Of a stretch of 56,416 nucleotides of DNA, positions 15,441 through 24,096 are shown one piece after another. This DNA comes from an uncultured Oscillospiraceae bacterium. Its GTDB lineage: Bacteria; Bacillota; Clostridia; Oscillospirales; Oscillospiraceae. The stretch is from contig CAKTPV010000015.1 of the NCBI GenBank assembly GCA_934591815.1, forward strand, positions 1-56,416. Reading direction: 5' to 3'. Numbering within the stretch: the stretch's first letter is position 1; the number at the start of each line of letters is the position of its first letter. Made by a program: the position numbers and the translations under genes. The notes beneath the pieces were generated by a model. It saw only the letters and a list, made by a program, of their open reading frames with translations, had not been told where the DNA came from and ran no database searches.

Positions 15441-17006
15441 ATGGAAACCTACGGACTGGAAAAGCTGGGACTGGTAAACGCCGGCGCAGTGTACCGCAAC
15501 CTGACACCGGCGCAGCTGGTGGAGCACGCGCTGCGCCGCGGCGAGGGTACGCTGTCCAACACCGGCGCACTGGTGGTCAAGACCGGCAAGTACACCGGCC
15601 GCAGCGCCAACGATAAGTTCATCGTGGACACCCCGGCCATCCATGACGATATTGCGTGGGGCAAGGTGAACCGCCCCATCGAGAAGGCAAAGTTCGACGC
15701 CATCCGTGCCAAGGTGCTGGCATATTTGCAGGGGAGAGATATATTCATCTTCGACGGCTTTGCCGGCGCCGACCCCAAGTACACCAAGGCGTTCCGCATC
15801 GTCAACGAGCTGGCCAGCCAGAACCTGTTCATCCACCAGCTCCTGCGCCGCCCCACGGCGGAGCAGCTCAAGGACTTCCGGGAGGACTACACCATCCTTG
15901 CCGCGCCCAACTTCAAGTGCATTCCGGAGATCGACGGCACGCGCAGCGAGGCCGCCATTCTGGTGGACTACGAGGCCCGCGAGGTGGTGATCTGCGGCAC
16001 CCAGTACGCCGGCGAGATCAAGAAATCCGTGTTCTCTGTGATGAACTATGTGCTGCCCAAGCAGGGCGTGTTCCCCATGCACTGCTCGGCCAACATCGGC
16101 AAAAACGGCGACAGCGCCGTGTTCTTCGGCCTCAGCGGCACCGGTAAGACCACCCTGTCCGCCGACCCGCAGCGGATGCTCATCGGCGACGACGAGCACG
16201 GCTGGGCGGACGACTCCGTGTTCAACTTCGAGGGCGGCTGCTACGCCAAGTGCATCAACCTCAGCCCGGAGGGGGAGCCGGAGATCTACAACGCCATCCG
16301 CTTCGGCGCGCTGGTGGAGAATGTGGTCATGGATCCCGACACCCGCGAGTTCGATTTTGACGACGACTCTCTGGCTGTCAACTCCCGCGTGGGCTACCCC
16401 GTGGAGTATATCCCCAACGCGGAGCTGTCCGGCATGAGCCCCAGCGTACCCAAGACCGTGATCTTCCTGACGGCGGACGCCTACGGCGTGCTGCCCCCTA
16501 TCAGCAAGCTGGATAAGAATCAGGCCATGTACTACTTTGTGTCCGGGTTCACCTCCAAGGTGGCCGGTACGGAGATCGGCGTCACCGAGCCGGTGCCCAC
16601 GTTCTCCACCTGCTTCGGCGAGCCGTTCCTGCCGCTGGACCCCTCCGTCTACGCCGCCATGCTGGCGGAGAAGGTGGAGAAGGCCGGCGCCAAGGTCTAC
16701 CTCGTCAACACCGGCTGGAACGGTACCGGCAAGCGCATGAAGCTGGGCTATACCCGGGCCATGGTGACGGCGGCGCTGACCGGCGCCATCGAGGAGAGCG
16801 AATTTGTCACCGATCCCACCTTCGGCGTGCAGGTACCCACCAGCATCGAGGGCGTGCCCTCCGAGCTGCTGATCCCCGCCAACACGTGGGAGGACAAGGC
16901 AGCCTACGAGGCCAGCTGCAAGAAGCTGGCGCAGAGCTTTGCGGAGAACTTCAGAAAGTACACCCACATGAGCCCTGAGGTGGCGGCGGCAGGCCCCAAG
17001 GTGTGA
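15441..17006 (+). CDS. pckA: Phosphoenolpyruvate carboxykinase (ATP)
   Basis: Interconverts oxaloacetate + ATP with PEP + CO2 + ADP; 521 residues. The N-terminal RSANDKFIV motif binds oxaloacetate. The kinase-specific P-loop GLSGTGKTTLSADP is near residue 235, followed by the metal-site IGDDEHGW. ACAGGAGGAAC precedes ATG 15441; the longer upstream frame to 15411 overlaps yqeB and is unlikely. In gut anaerobes the enzyme often runs in the carboxylating, ATP-forming direction toward succinate or propionate. A small gene follows 4 bp later. Confidence 0.97.
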   Translation: METYGLEKLGLVNAGAVYRNLTPAQLVEHALRRGEGTLSNTGALVVKTGKYTGRSANDKFIVDTPAIHDDIAWGKVNRPIEKAKFDAIRAKVLAYLQGRDIFIFDGFAGADPKYTKAFRIVNELASQNLFIHQLLRRPTAEQLKDFREDYTILAAPNFKCIPEIDGTRSEAAILVDYEAREVVICGTQYAGEIKKSVFSVMNYVLPKQGVFPMHCSANIGKNGDSAVFFGLSGTGKTTLSADPQRMLIGDDEHGWADDSVFNFEGGCYAKCINLSPEGEPEIYNAIRFGALVENVVMDPDTREFDFDDDSLAVNSRVGYPVEYIPNAELSGMSPSVPKTVIFLTADAYGVLPPISKLDKNQAMYYFVSGFTSKVAGTEIGVTEPVPTFSTCFGEPFLPLDPSVYAAMLAEKVEKAGAKVYLVNTGWNGTGKRMKLGYTRAMVTAALTGAIEESEFVTDPTFGVQVPTSIEGVPSELLIPANTWEDKAAYEASCKKLAQSFAENFRKYTHMSPEVAAAGPKV

Positions 17007-17010
17007 GCCG

Positions 17011-17325
17011 ATGCTGGAGCTGAAGATCCTCATTGACGATATCGACTACAACAGCGTGACGGAGCTGCTGGTGCCTCTTCTGGCGGAAAAGCTGGAGAAG
17101 GACGGCAAGGGCGGCATCCTCGGCAGCGTGCTGGTGGGAAATACCAACATGGCCGTGAGCATGGCGCGGACGCTGCTGAACACCATGCCGCAGGAGAAAA
17201 AGGACGAGCTGGTGGTGCAGCTGGTCACCAAGAACCGGGACAAGCTGCTGCAAAAGGGCGGCGAGCTGGCGCTGAAAAACGGTGTCCGGCTCCGGCTGTG
17301 CGATATCGCGGCGAAAAAGCTATAA
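17011..17325 (+). CDS. Small conserved-looking protein of unknown function downstream of pckA
   Basis: A 104-residue soluble protein with no signal peptide or membrane segment. It is largely helical, with an N-terminal IDDIDYNSVTELLVPLL and a central Lys/Glu-rich helix (MPQEKKDELVVQLV). ATG 17011 is 4 bp after the pckA stop and a terminator follows directly, so it is co-transcribed with pckA. I do not recognise its family. Clean codon use and the tight operon position support it being real. Confidence 0.7.
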   Translation: MLELKILIDDIDYNSVTELLVPLLAEKLEKDGKGGILGSVLVGNTNMAVSMARTLLNTMPQEKKDELVVQLVTKNRDKLLQKGGELALKNGVRLRLCDIAAKKL

Positions 17326-17360
17326 AAAAGCGCCTCTGACCATCGGTCAGAGGCGCTTTT
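17325..17360. terminator. Bidirectional terminator after pckA operon and threonine aldolase
   Basis: A 16-bp stem (17326-17341 with 17345-17360) with A-run and T-run flanks, placed between converging genes. Confidence 0.9.
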
Positions 17361-17371
17361 ATGCGGTGTAC

Positions 17372-18412
17372 TTACTTCTTCAAAGCCTGCACGGCGGCGC
17401 GGAGGGCGTCCACGTTCTCCTGCGTGGTGGCCCAGCTGGCGCAGAACCGCACGCCGGAGTGGGTCTCGTCCACCCGCTCCCAATACTCGTAGCCGAAGCT
17501 CTTGCCGATCTCGGCCAGCTCGTCGTCGGGCATGATGGGATACTGCTGGTTGGTGGGGGAGTCGAACAGCAGGGGATACCCGGCAGAGACGAAGATATCC
17601 CGGATCTGGTGGGCCATCTCGATGGCGTGACGGGAGATCTTGAAGTAGAGATCATCGGTAAACAGGGCGTCGAACTGGATGCCCAGCAGACGGCCCTTGG
17701 CCAGCCGGCCGCCGCGCTGCTTCATCATAAAGCGGAAGTCCTTCTTCAGCGCCTCGTTCATGATGACCACAGCCTCACCGAACAGAGCGCCGACCTTGGT
17801 GCCGCCGATGTAGAACACGTCGCACAGGCGGGCGATCTCCGGAAGGGTCAGATCGGTGCCGTCGGCCATCAGGCCATAGCCCAGACGGGCGCCGTCGATG
17901 AACAGGGGCAGACCGCAGGTGCGGCAGGTGTTATACAGCTCTGTCAGCTCGGCCTTGGTGTACAGGGTGCCGCCCTCGGTGGGGTGGGAGATGTAGACCA
18001 TGGCGGGCTGGACGATGTGCTCAGTGGACTCGTCGTTCCTGTGCCAATCCACATAGTCCGCCACCTGCTTGGCGGTGATCTTGCCGTTCTCGGCGGGCAG
18101 GGTAATGACCTTGTGGCCGGTGGACTCGATGGCGCCTGCCTCATGGCAGTTGATGTGGCCGCTGTCGGCGGACAGCACACCCTGCCAGGGACGGAGGATG
18201 GAGGCGATCACGGTGGTGTTGGTCTGGGTGCCGCCCACCAGGAAGTGGACATCGGCCTCCGGCGCCTGACAGACCGCCTTGATCTTCTCCCGCGCAGCGG
18301 CGCAATACTCGTCCTCGCCATAGCCAACGGTCTGGACCATGTTCGTCTCATTCAGCTTTGCCATCAGGGCAGGGTGGGCGCCCTCCAGATAATCACTGTT
18401 GAAATAAATCAT
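17372..18412 (-). CDS. Threonine aldolase family protein (beta-eliminating lyase fold)
   Basis: A 346-residue fold-type I PLP enzyme, probably splitting L-threonine or L-allo-threonine to glycine and acetaldehyde. FLVGGTQTN binds the cofactor phosphate, FIDGARLGYGL carries the PLP-ring Asp, and YIGGTKVGAL contains the Schiff-base lysine. AAGGAG precedes ATG 18412. It is monocistronic with its own promoter. A related aminotransferase activity is possible but less likely. Confidence 0.9.
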   Translation of the reverse strand: MIYFNSDYLEGAHPALMAKLNETNMVQTVGYGEDEYCAAAREKIKAVCQAPEADVHFLVGGTQTNTTVIASILRPWQGVLSADSGHINCHEAGAIESTGHKVITLPAENGKITAKQVADYVDWHRNDESTEHIVQPAMVYISHPTEGGTLYTKAELTELYNTCRTCGLPLFIDGARLGYGLMADGTDLTLPEIARLCDVFYIGGTKVGALFGEAVVIMNEALKKDFRFMMKQRGGRLAKGRLLGIQFDALFTDDLYFKISRHAIEMAHQIRDIFVSAGYPLLFDSPTNQQYPIMPDDELAEIGKSFGYEYWERVDETHSGVRFCASWATTQENVDALRAAVQALKK

Positions 18413-18477
18413 CGCAGTAAAACTCCTTTTTCGCGGAACGGATCGCACCGGCATTCCGTCCAATATTGTGTAGAAGC

Positions 18478-18506
18478 ATTCTACCGCAAAAACGGCGCAA
18501 AGTAAA
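18478..18506 (-). promoter_or_regulatory. SigA promoter for threonine aldolase
   Basis: On the minus strand, TTTACT (plus 18501-18506), a 17-bp spacer and TAGAAT (plus 18478-18483). Confidence 0.65.
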
Positions 18507-18545
18507 GACAAACTGTTACATTTGGTTACACGTTGCAAATACAGC

Positions 18546-18574
18546 TTGCATTGAAAAGTGAAACCTGCTACAAT
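18546..18574 (+). promoter_or_regulatory. SigA promoter for sortase
   Basis: TTGCAT (18546-18551), a 17-bp spacer and TACAAT (18569-18574), ending about 25 bp before the ATG. Confidence 0.7.
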
Positions 18575-18599
18575 GACCGGAGACAAGGAGGCTTGTTAC

Positions 18600-19511
18600 A
18601 TGAATGATAGACCTAACGGACGCCGCGAGGAGCGCGGCGCTCATTCCCGCCAGGAGCGTATGCAGAGCCGTCCTGCAGAACGCAGCGAAAGATCCAGACG
18701 GCACGGCAAGCACAAAAACGGCAAGGTGCTGTACTACGGCGTACTGGTGCTCCTGCTGGCTGTGCTGGTATTCTCCTCGGTGAAGATCATCAGTTACATG
18801 ATGGAGAAGAAGCAGAGCGAGCGGAACCAGCAAGACCTGATCGATCAGGTGGTGACGCCGGGCCCGGACAACACCGGAACCGAAAATGACAACCCCGGCA
18901 CAGACGATAACAGCACCCCGCCCGCCGCGCAGGAGCCGGACTATATCTCCATAGACTTTGCGACGCTGCAGGCCAAGTACCCCGACGTGGTGGGCTGGCT
19001 GTACTGTGCCAACACCGGCCTGAACTACCCCATCGTGCAGACGGCGGAGGAGGGCGGCGAGTACTACCTGTACCGTGACATCGACGGCTCCAGCAACAAG
19101 AACGGCACGGTGTTTCTGGATTGGCAGTGCAATTCCAATTTTACCAGCCAGAACAATCTGGTGTACGGCCACAACATGAAGACCGGCCGTATGTTTGCGC
19201 CCATCGTTAAGTATAGGCAGCAGTCCTTCTACGATGCCCATCCCTATATGTACCTGTATACCCCCAATCAGCTGTACAAGGTGAATCTGTTCGCCGGTAT
19301 GGTGACCCCTCACGACTCCACGGTGTACAACTACAGCCTGACCTCGGACTACATCAAAGAGTGCATCGCTAACTCCACGTTCAAGTCCAGTGTCGGTACG
19401 CCCACCGGGAACATCCTGACCCTGTCCACCTGTGCCTACGATTTCGATAACGCCCGCTATGTAGTCATGGGCGAGATGGTACCCATCGATTGGCCCAGCA
19501 GCGGCAACTAA
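18600..19511 (+). CDS. srtB: Class B sortase
   Basis: A 303-residue membrane-anchored transpeptidase. A long basic cytoplasmic tail (residues 1-40, rich in Arg and His) precedes one transmembrane helix (about 42-62) and a Pro/Asn/Asp/Thr-rich linker to about residue 115. The sortase domain carries the catalytic His in VYGHNMKTGRMF, the Cys in LTLSTCAYDF and the Arg in NARYVVMGE. SrtB enzymes anchor surface proteins carrying an NP-x-TN-like signal. No substrate with a sorting signal is seen nearby, so it is an orphan. ACAAGGAGG precedes ATG 18600. Confidence 0.93.
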   Translation: MNDRPNGRREERGAHSRQERMQSRPAERSERSRRHGKHKNGKVLYYGVLVLLLAVLVFSSVKIISYMMEKKQSERNQQDLIDQVVTPGPDNTGTENDNPGTDDNSTPPAAQEPDYISIDFATLQAKYPDVVGWLYCANTGLNYPIVQTAEEGGEYYLYRDIDGSSNKNGTVFLDWQCNSNFTSQNNLVYGHNMKTGRMFAPIVKYRQQSFYDAHPYMYLYTPNQLYKVNLFAGMVTPHDSTVYNYSLTSDYIKECIANSTFKSSVGTPTGNILTLSTCAYDFDNARYVVMGEMVPIDWPSSGN

Positions 19512-19514
19512 ACC

Positions 19515-19557
19515 AAAAAAAGATATCCCCATCCGCTTGGAAGGGGATATCTTTTTT
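19515..19557. terminator. Bidirectional terminator between sortase and M18 peptidase
   Basis: AAAAAAAGATATCCCC (19515-19530) pairs with GGGGATATCTTTTTT (19543-19557). It serves the sortase and the converging minus-strand peptidase gene. Confidence 0.9.
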
Positions 19558-19561
19558 GCGC

Positions 19562-20836
19562 TTACAGCACCGTCTCGAAGCAGCGGGCCATGGCGTCTGC
19601 CAGATAGCCGCAGTCGGCGGTACCCATGGTCTCCCACGCGGAGTGCATGGCCAGCTGGGCAAGTCCGATGTCCACGGTGCTCACCGGCACCAGCGTGCCG
19701 GCGATGCTGCCCAGCGTGGAGCCGCCGGGCAGGTCGGAGCGGTTGGCCATGACCTGCACCGGCACGCCGGCGTCGGCGCAGATGGCGCGGAACACGGCGC
19801 AGGAGCGTCCGTCCGTGGCATAACGCTGGTTGGCGTTGAACTTGATGACCACACCCTCGTTCATGCGGGGGCAGTTGTCGGCATCCGCGTACTCCGGGTG
19901 ATCGGGGTGGACAGCGTGGGCGTTGTCAGCGGAGACAAGGAAGCTGCGGGCCAGCGTGGTCTGGAACGCTTCCTCATCCTGTCCCAGCGCCAGACTGATG
20001 CGGCGCAGGGTATCCCGCAGGAAGGTGGAGGCGGCACCCTGCTTGGTGGCGGAGCCTACCTCCTCGTTGTCGAAGATGCACAGCACCGGCAGGCTGCCGC
20101 TGTTGCCGGAGGACAGGAAGCCCTGTGTGCAGCCCCAGGCGCAGGCAAGGTCGTCCAGCTTGGGGGAGAGGATGTACTCGCCGTGGGCGCCCAGCACCGT
20201 GCCGCGGCCGCGGGAGTAGAGGAACAGATCCTGCCCCAGCACGTCCTCCGGCCGGACGCCGGCGGCCTCGGCTGCCATGGAGAGAATGGCGGCGTCGGGG
20301 TCCTCGGCACTGAACAGGGGAACGGTGTCCACATTGGCCTGATACTTCATGCCGTCGTTGGCATTGCGGTTCATGTGGATGGCCACACTGGGGATCACCA
20401 GCAGGTCGCGGTCGATGTCCACCAGCTTCTCTGCGATGCTGCCGCCCTCCCGGACAAACAGGCGGCCCGCCGCGGACAGGGGGCGGTCGAACCATGTGGC
20501 CATCAGCATTCCGCCGTACTTCTCGGTGTTCAGGCGGACGTAGCCGTTGCTCCGCAGCTCCGCGTGCTCCTTGAGCTTGAAGCAGGGGGAGTCGCTGTGG
20601 GCGGCGGCCATCATGAAGCCGCCGGTAAGGGTCTCCGGCACGCGGAAGGCGATGAGGCTGGAGCTGTTGCGGGTGACAAAATACTTTCCGCCGGGTTTCA
20701 GCGTCCAGCGATCCCGCTCGGACAGGGGCGCATAGCCAGCCGCCGTCAGCTCGGCGGCGGTGTTGGCGATAACGTGGTAGCAGCTGGGGCTGGCGGCGAT
20801 GAAATCCAGCAGAGGCTGGACGGCGTGCTGCATCAT
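19562..20836 (-). CDS. M18 family aminopeptidase
   Basis: A 424-residue zinc aminopeptidase that removes N-terminal, often acidic, residues from peptides in the cytosol. Metal-site motifs include AAAHSDSPCFKLK, SPKLDDLACAW, FDNEEVGSATKQGA and a C-terminal MHSAWE; all expected ligands are present. Two adjacent ATG codons occur; 20836 is 8 nt after AAAGGAGGT. It is divergent from the MFS gene. Together with the M3 peptidase it suits degradation of imported peptides. Confidence 0.93.
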   Translation of the reverse strand: MMQHAVQPLLDFIAASPSCYHVIANTAAELTAAGYAPLSERDRWTLKPGGKYFVTRNSSSLIAFRVPETLTGGFMMAAAHSDSPCFKLKEHAELRSNGYVRLNTEKYGGMLMATWFDRPLSAAGRLFVREGGSIAEKLVDIDRDLLVIPSVAIHMNRNANDGMKYQANVDTVPLFSAEDPDAAILSMAAEAAGVRPEDVLGQDLFLYSRGRGTVLGAHGEYILSPKLDDLACAWGCTQGFLSSGNSGSLPVLCIFDNEEVGSATKQGAASTFLRDTLRRISLALGQDEEAFQTTLARSFLVSADNAHAVHPDHPEYADADNCPRMNEGVVIKFNANQRYATDGRSCAVFRAICADAGVPVQVMANRSDLPGGSTLGSIAGTLVPVSTVDIGLAQLAMHSAWETMGTADCGYLADAMARCFETVL

Positions 20837-20886
20837 AGAGAAAGACCTCCTTTGTCCGCGAAAGAGGGACAGTTTTGTTGCCATAC

Positions 20887-20916
20887 ATTATATCACAGGG
20901 ATGCGCCGTGTGGCAA
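20887..20916 (-). promoter_or_regulatory. SigA promoter for M18 aminopeptidase
   Basis: On the minus strand, TTGCCA (plus 20911-20916), an 18-bp spacer ending TGTGA and TATAAT (plus 20887-20892). Confidence 0.7.
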
Positions 20917-20942
20917 GCACCATCGGGCCCGGCGAAAGATGC

Positions 20943-20971
20943 TTGCCATTCGAGGACAAATCCGTTATAAT
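20943..20971 (+). promoter_or_regulatory. SigA promoter for MFS transporter
   Basis: TTGCCA (20943-20948), a 17-bp spacer and TATAAT (20966-20971). The leader to ATG 21050 is about 72 nt. Confidence 0.75.
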
Positions 20972-21049
20972 GTCTACTCACACGACAATATTTCATCCGA
21001 AGAAAGGAGAGGAGCGCACTGGGGGCGGCGGTGCGGCTCGCACACATCC

Positions 21050-22315
21050 ATGGCAAAAAACGACGCATTCAAACCGGCGGCTCCTCTGTGGACCCGGGAT
21101 TTTACCATCATCACACTGGGCAGCGTTGTCTCCATGCTGGGCAACAGTATGTCCGGCTTTGCGCTGAGCCTGCTGGTGCTGGATTACACCCAGTCGTCCC
21201 TGCTGTACGCCATCTACATCGCGGCGTTCACAGCGCCCCAGATCATCGCGCCCATCTTCTCCGGCGCCATATTAGATCGGTTCTCCCGGAAGCGCACCAT
21301 CTACACGCTGGACTTTATCTCCGCCGGCATCTACGCCACGGCGGCGCTGATCCTGAGTCAGGGATGGTTCAGCTTTCCGATACTGGCTGTCTGGTGTTTT
21401 ATCATCGGCACCATCAACAGCATCTATATGGTGGCCTATGAGAGCTTCTACCCCATGCTCATCACAGAGGGAAACTACTCCAAGGCCTACTCCATCGCCA
21501 GCGTGCTGGAGACGCTGTCGGCGGTGATGATCCCCGTCTCCACCTACGTGTACAATAAAGTAGGCATCGCGCCGCTGCTGGGCGCCAACGCTGTGTGCTT
21601 CTTCACCGCCGCCGTTGCGGAGACGCAGATCCGGGCGGAGGAGCGGTACATCGAGACACAGCGCGCCACGGTGACAGCGGGGGAGTCCTCCGCCCGGCGG
21701 CTGCTGCGGGACATTGGAGAGGGCTTCCGCTTCCTGTGGAGCGAGAAGGGCCTGCTGGCGGTGGCGTGCTACTTTGCCTTCAGCTCGCTGGCCTCCGGTG
21801 CATCGCAGGTCATCACGCTGCCCTACTTCAAAAGCACCTTCGAAAACGGCGAGTACGTCTACATGATGGTGTGGGGCATGATGGTGGTGGGCCGTACCGT
21901 GGGCGGTCTGGTGCATTACAAGGTGCAGCTCCCCACCCACCGGAAGTATGCCATCGCCCTGACGGTGTATGTCCTCATCTCCCTGCTGGAGGGCACATAC
22001 CTCTTTATGCCCGTGCCGGTGATGATGCTGATGTGCCTGTGCAACGGACTGCTGGGCGTCACCAGCTACACCATCCGCATCTCCGCCACCCAAAGCTATG
22101 TGCCGGATGAGAAGAAGGGGCGGTTCAACGGTGCGTTCAATATGCTGAACACCGTGGGCAGCCTGACCGGTCAGCTGGTGGCGGGCGCCCTGACGGTACT
22201 GCTGCCCGCCCGGCTGGTGCTGTCGGTCTTCATGGCCATGACAACGGTGACGGCAGTCGTCTTTATCGGCGGGAACAAGCAGGCGGTCAGCGCCATCTAC
22301 AACCGCCAGCAGTAA
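21050..22315 (+). CDS. Major facilitator superfamily transporter
   Basis: A 421-residue integral membrane protein with about 12 hydrophobic segments in two halves. A loop 2-3 motif (GAILDRFSRKRTIY, a form of MFS motif A) and a central cytoplasmic loop around residues 190-225 are visible. It resembles the MFS_3/enterobactin- and macrolide-exporter-like group; the substrate is unknown. The strong AAAGGAGAGG at 21004-21013 is 37 nt from the ATG, too far for normal initiation, and no in-frame start lies between them, so ATG 21050 appears to lack a usual Shine-Dalgarno. Confidence 0.88.
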   Translation: MAKNDAFKPAAPLWTRDFTIITLGSVVSMLGNSMSGFALSLLVLDYTQSSLLYAIYIAAFTAPQIIAPIFSGAILDRFSRKRTIYTLDFISAGIYATAALILSQGWFSFPILAVWCFIIGTINSIYMVAYESFYPMLITEGNYSKAYSIASVLETLSAVMIPVSTYVYNKVGIAPLLGANAVCFFTAAVAETQIRAEERYIETQRATVTAGESSARRLLRDIGEGFRFLWSEKGLLAVACYFAFSSLASGASQVITLPYFKSTFENGEYVYMMVWGMMVVGRTVGGLVHYKVQLPTHRKYAIALTVYVLISLLEGTYLFMPVPVMMLMCLCNGLLGVTSYTIRISATQSYVPDEKKGRFNGAFNMLNTVGSLTGQLVAGALTVLLPARLVLSVFMAMTTVTAVVFIGGNKQAVSAIYNRQQ

Positions 22316-22392
22316 TGTATAGCCCCACGGCCCGGTGCTGAGCGCCGCCGCCGTGCATAGACTTATTATAATTCTACAAGGAGGAACAAGAC

Positions 22393-24096
22393 ATGAAGTT
22401 TTCCGAGATGCCCTATACCCGTCCGGACGCGGAGGCGTTGAAGAAGCAGATGAGCCAGCTGACGGAACGTCTGAAGAGCGCGGCTTCCTATGAGGAGGCG
22501 CGGCAGGTCTTTCTGGAGAAGGAGGCGGCGTCCCGCACCGTGGAGACGCAGGCCACGCTGGCTTCCATCCGCCACTCCATCGACACCCGCGACACCTTCT
22601 ACGACGGGGAGGAGAAGTTCTGGAACACCTTTGGCCCGGAGCTGGAGGAGTATGAGCAGGCGTGGAAGGCTGCCATGCTGGACTCTCCGTTCCGCAAGGA
22701 CTTTTCCGCGGAGTACGGCGATCTGATGTTCCTGAACGCCGAGATCGCCCGGAAGTGCTTTAAGCCGGAGATCATCCCGGAGATGCAGCAGGAGAACGAC
22801 CTGACCCAGGAGTACGAGAAGCTGCTGGCCTCCGCCCAGATCCCCTTCGAGGGCAAGACCTACACCCTGTCCCAGCTGACGCCCCTCAAGAGCGACCCCG
22901 ATGACGCCCGCCGTCTGGCGGCGTGGCAGGCTGACGCCAAGTGGTCCATGGAGCACGCGGCGGAGCTGGATGAGCTGTACGACAAGCTGGTGCATCTGCG
23001 TGATTCCATGGGCAAGAAGATGGGCTACGAGGGCTACACCACCTTGGGCTACTACCGCATGAACCGCAACTGCTATACCAAGGAGGATGTGGAGAAATTC
23101 CGCGCCGCCGTGCAGAAGTATCTGGTGCCGGTGGCGGACAAGATCTGCCGCAAGCAGGCGGAGCGTCTGGGCAAGACCTATCCCCTGAGCTTCGCAGATC
23201 TGGCGCTGGAGTTCCGCTCCGGCAACCCCTGCCCCATGGGTACGCCCGACGACATTCTGGCGCAGGGCATGAAGTTCTACGGCGAGCTGTCCCCCGAGAC
23301 GAAGGTGTTCTTCCGCACCATGCTGGACAACGAGCTGCTGGACGTGCTGAGCACCGAGGGCAAGCAGGCAGGCGGCTACTGCACCAACCTGGGCGACTAT
23401 GAGGTGCCCTTTATCTTCGCCAACTTCAACGGCACCCAGCACGACGTGGAGGTGGTGACCCACGAGGCCGGCCACGCCTTCGCCGACTGGAGCAACCGCA
23501 AGCGCATCCCCAGCAGCTACATCTGGCCGACGCTGGAGGGCTGCGAGGTACACTCCATGAGCATGGAGTTCTTCGCATGGCCGTGGGCGGAGGGCTTCTT
23601 CGGCCCCGACACCCGCAAGTTCCTGTACAGCCATCTGGCAGGCGCGCTGACCTTCATCCCCTACGGCACCATGGTGGACCACTTCCAGCACATCGTGTAT
23701 GAGAAGCCCGACATGACCCCGGCGGAGCGCAACGCCGCGTGGAAGGAGCTGACCGGCATCTATATGCCTTGGGTGAAGATGGACGGCGAGATTCCCTTCT
23801 ACACCGAGGGCCGCCGCTGGCAGCGTCAGCACCACATCTATTCCAGCCCCTTCTATTATATCGACTACTGTCTGGCGCAGACCGTGTCTCTGGAGTTCTG
23901 GGCGATGATCCAGAAGGATCTGGGCAACGCGTGGAAGCACTACATGGCCTACACCGAGCAGGGCGGCAGCCGTACCTTCACCGAGCTGCTGAAGAACGCC
24001 GGTCTGGAGTCCCCCTTCGAGGAGAACTGCCTGCGTACCGTCTGCGCCGCCGCCGAGGAGTGGCTGGACAGCTATGATATGACCGGCATCCTGTAA
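22393..24096 (+). CDS. M3 family oligoendopeptidase (PepF-like)
   Basis: A 567-residue cytosolic zinc metallopeptidase that cuts medium-length oligopeptides. The zinc motif HEAGH lies in VEVVTHEAGHAFADW (about residue 356), with the third ligand Glu in LEGCEVHSMSMEFF. The helical N-terminal half matches M3 oligoendopeptidases. ACAAGGAGGAAC precedes ATG 22393, and a lone TATAAT at 22367-22372 may be part of a promoter too close for a normal leader. The next gene overlaps by one base. Confidence 0.94.
   Translation: MKFSEMPYTRPDAEALKKQMSQLTERLKSAASYEEARQVFLEKEAASRTVETQATLASIRHSIDTRDTFYDGEEKFWNTFGPELEEYEQAWKAAMLDSPFRKDFSAEYGDLMFLNAEIARKCFKPEIIPEMQQENDLTQEYEKLLASAQIPFEGKTYTLSQLTPLKSDPDDARRLAAWQADAKWSMEHAAELDELYDKLVHLRDSMGKKMGYEGYTTLGYYRMNRNCYTKEDVEKFRAAVQKYLVPVADKICRKQAERLGKTYPLSFADLALEFRSGNPCPMGTPDDILAQGMKFYGELSPETKVFFRTMLDNELLDVLSTEGKQAGGYCTNLGDYEVPFIFANFNGTQHDVEVVTHEAGHAFADWSNRKRIPSSYIWPTLEGCEVHSMSMEFFAWPWAEGFFGPDTRKFLYSHLAGALTFIPYGTMVDHFQHIVYEKPDMTPAERNAAWKELTGIYMPWVKMDGEIPFYTEGRRWQRQHHIYSSPFYYIDYCLAQTVSLEFWAMIQKDLGNAWKHYMAYTEQGGSRTFTELLKNAGLESPFEENCLRTVCAAAEEWLDSYDMTGIL

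Noticed and set aside
15093..17033. 646-codon minus-strand frame opposite pckA
   Set aside because: It is a shadow of pckA with composition typical of antisense GC-rich coding DNA.
19490..21049. In-frame upstream extension of the MFS gene
   Set aside because: It would read antisense through the whole M18 aminopeptidase gene and past a terminator; the MFS protein starts logically at ATG 21050 after its own promoter.
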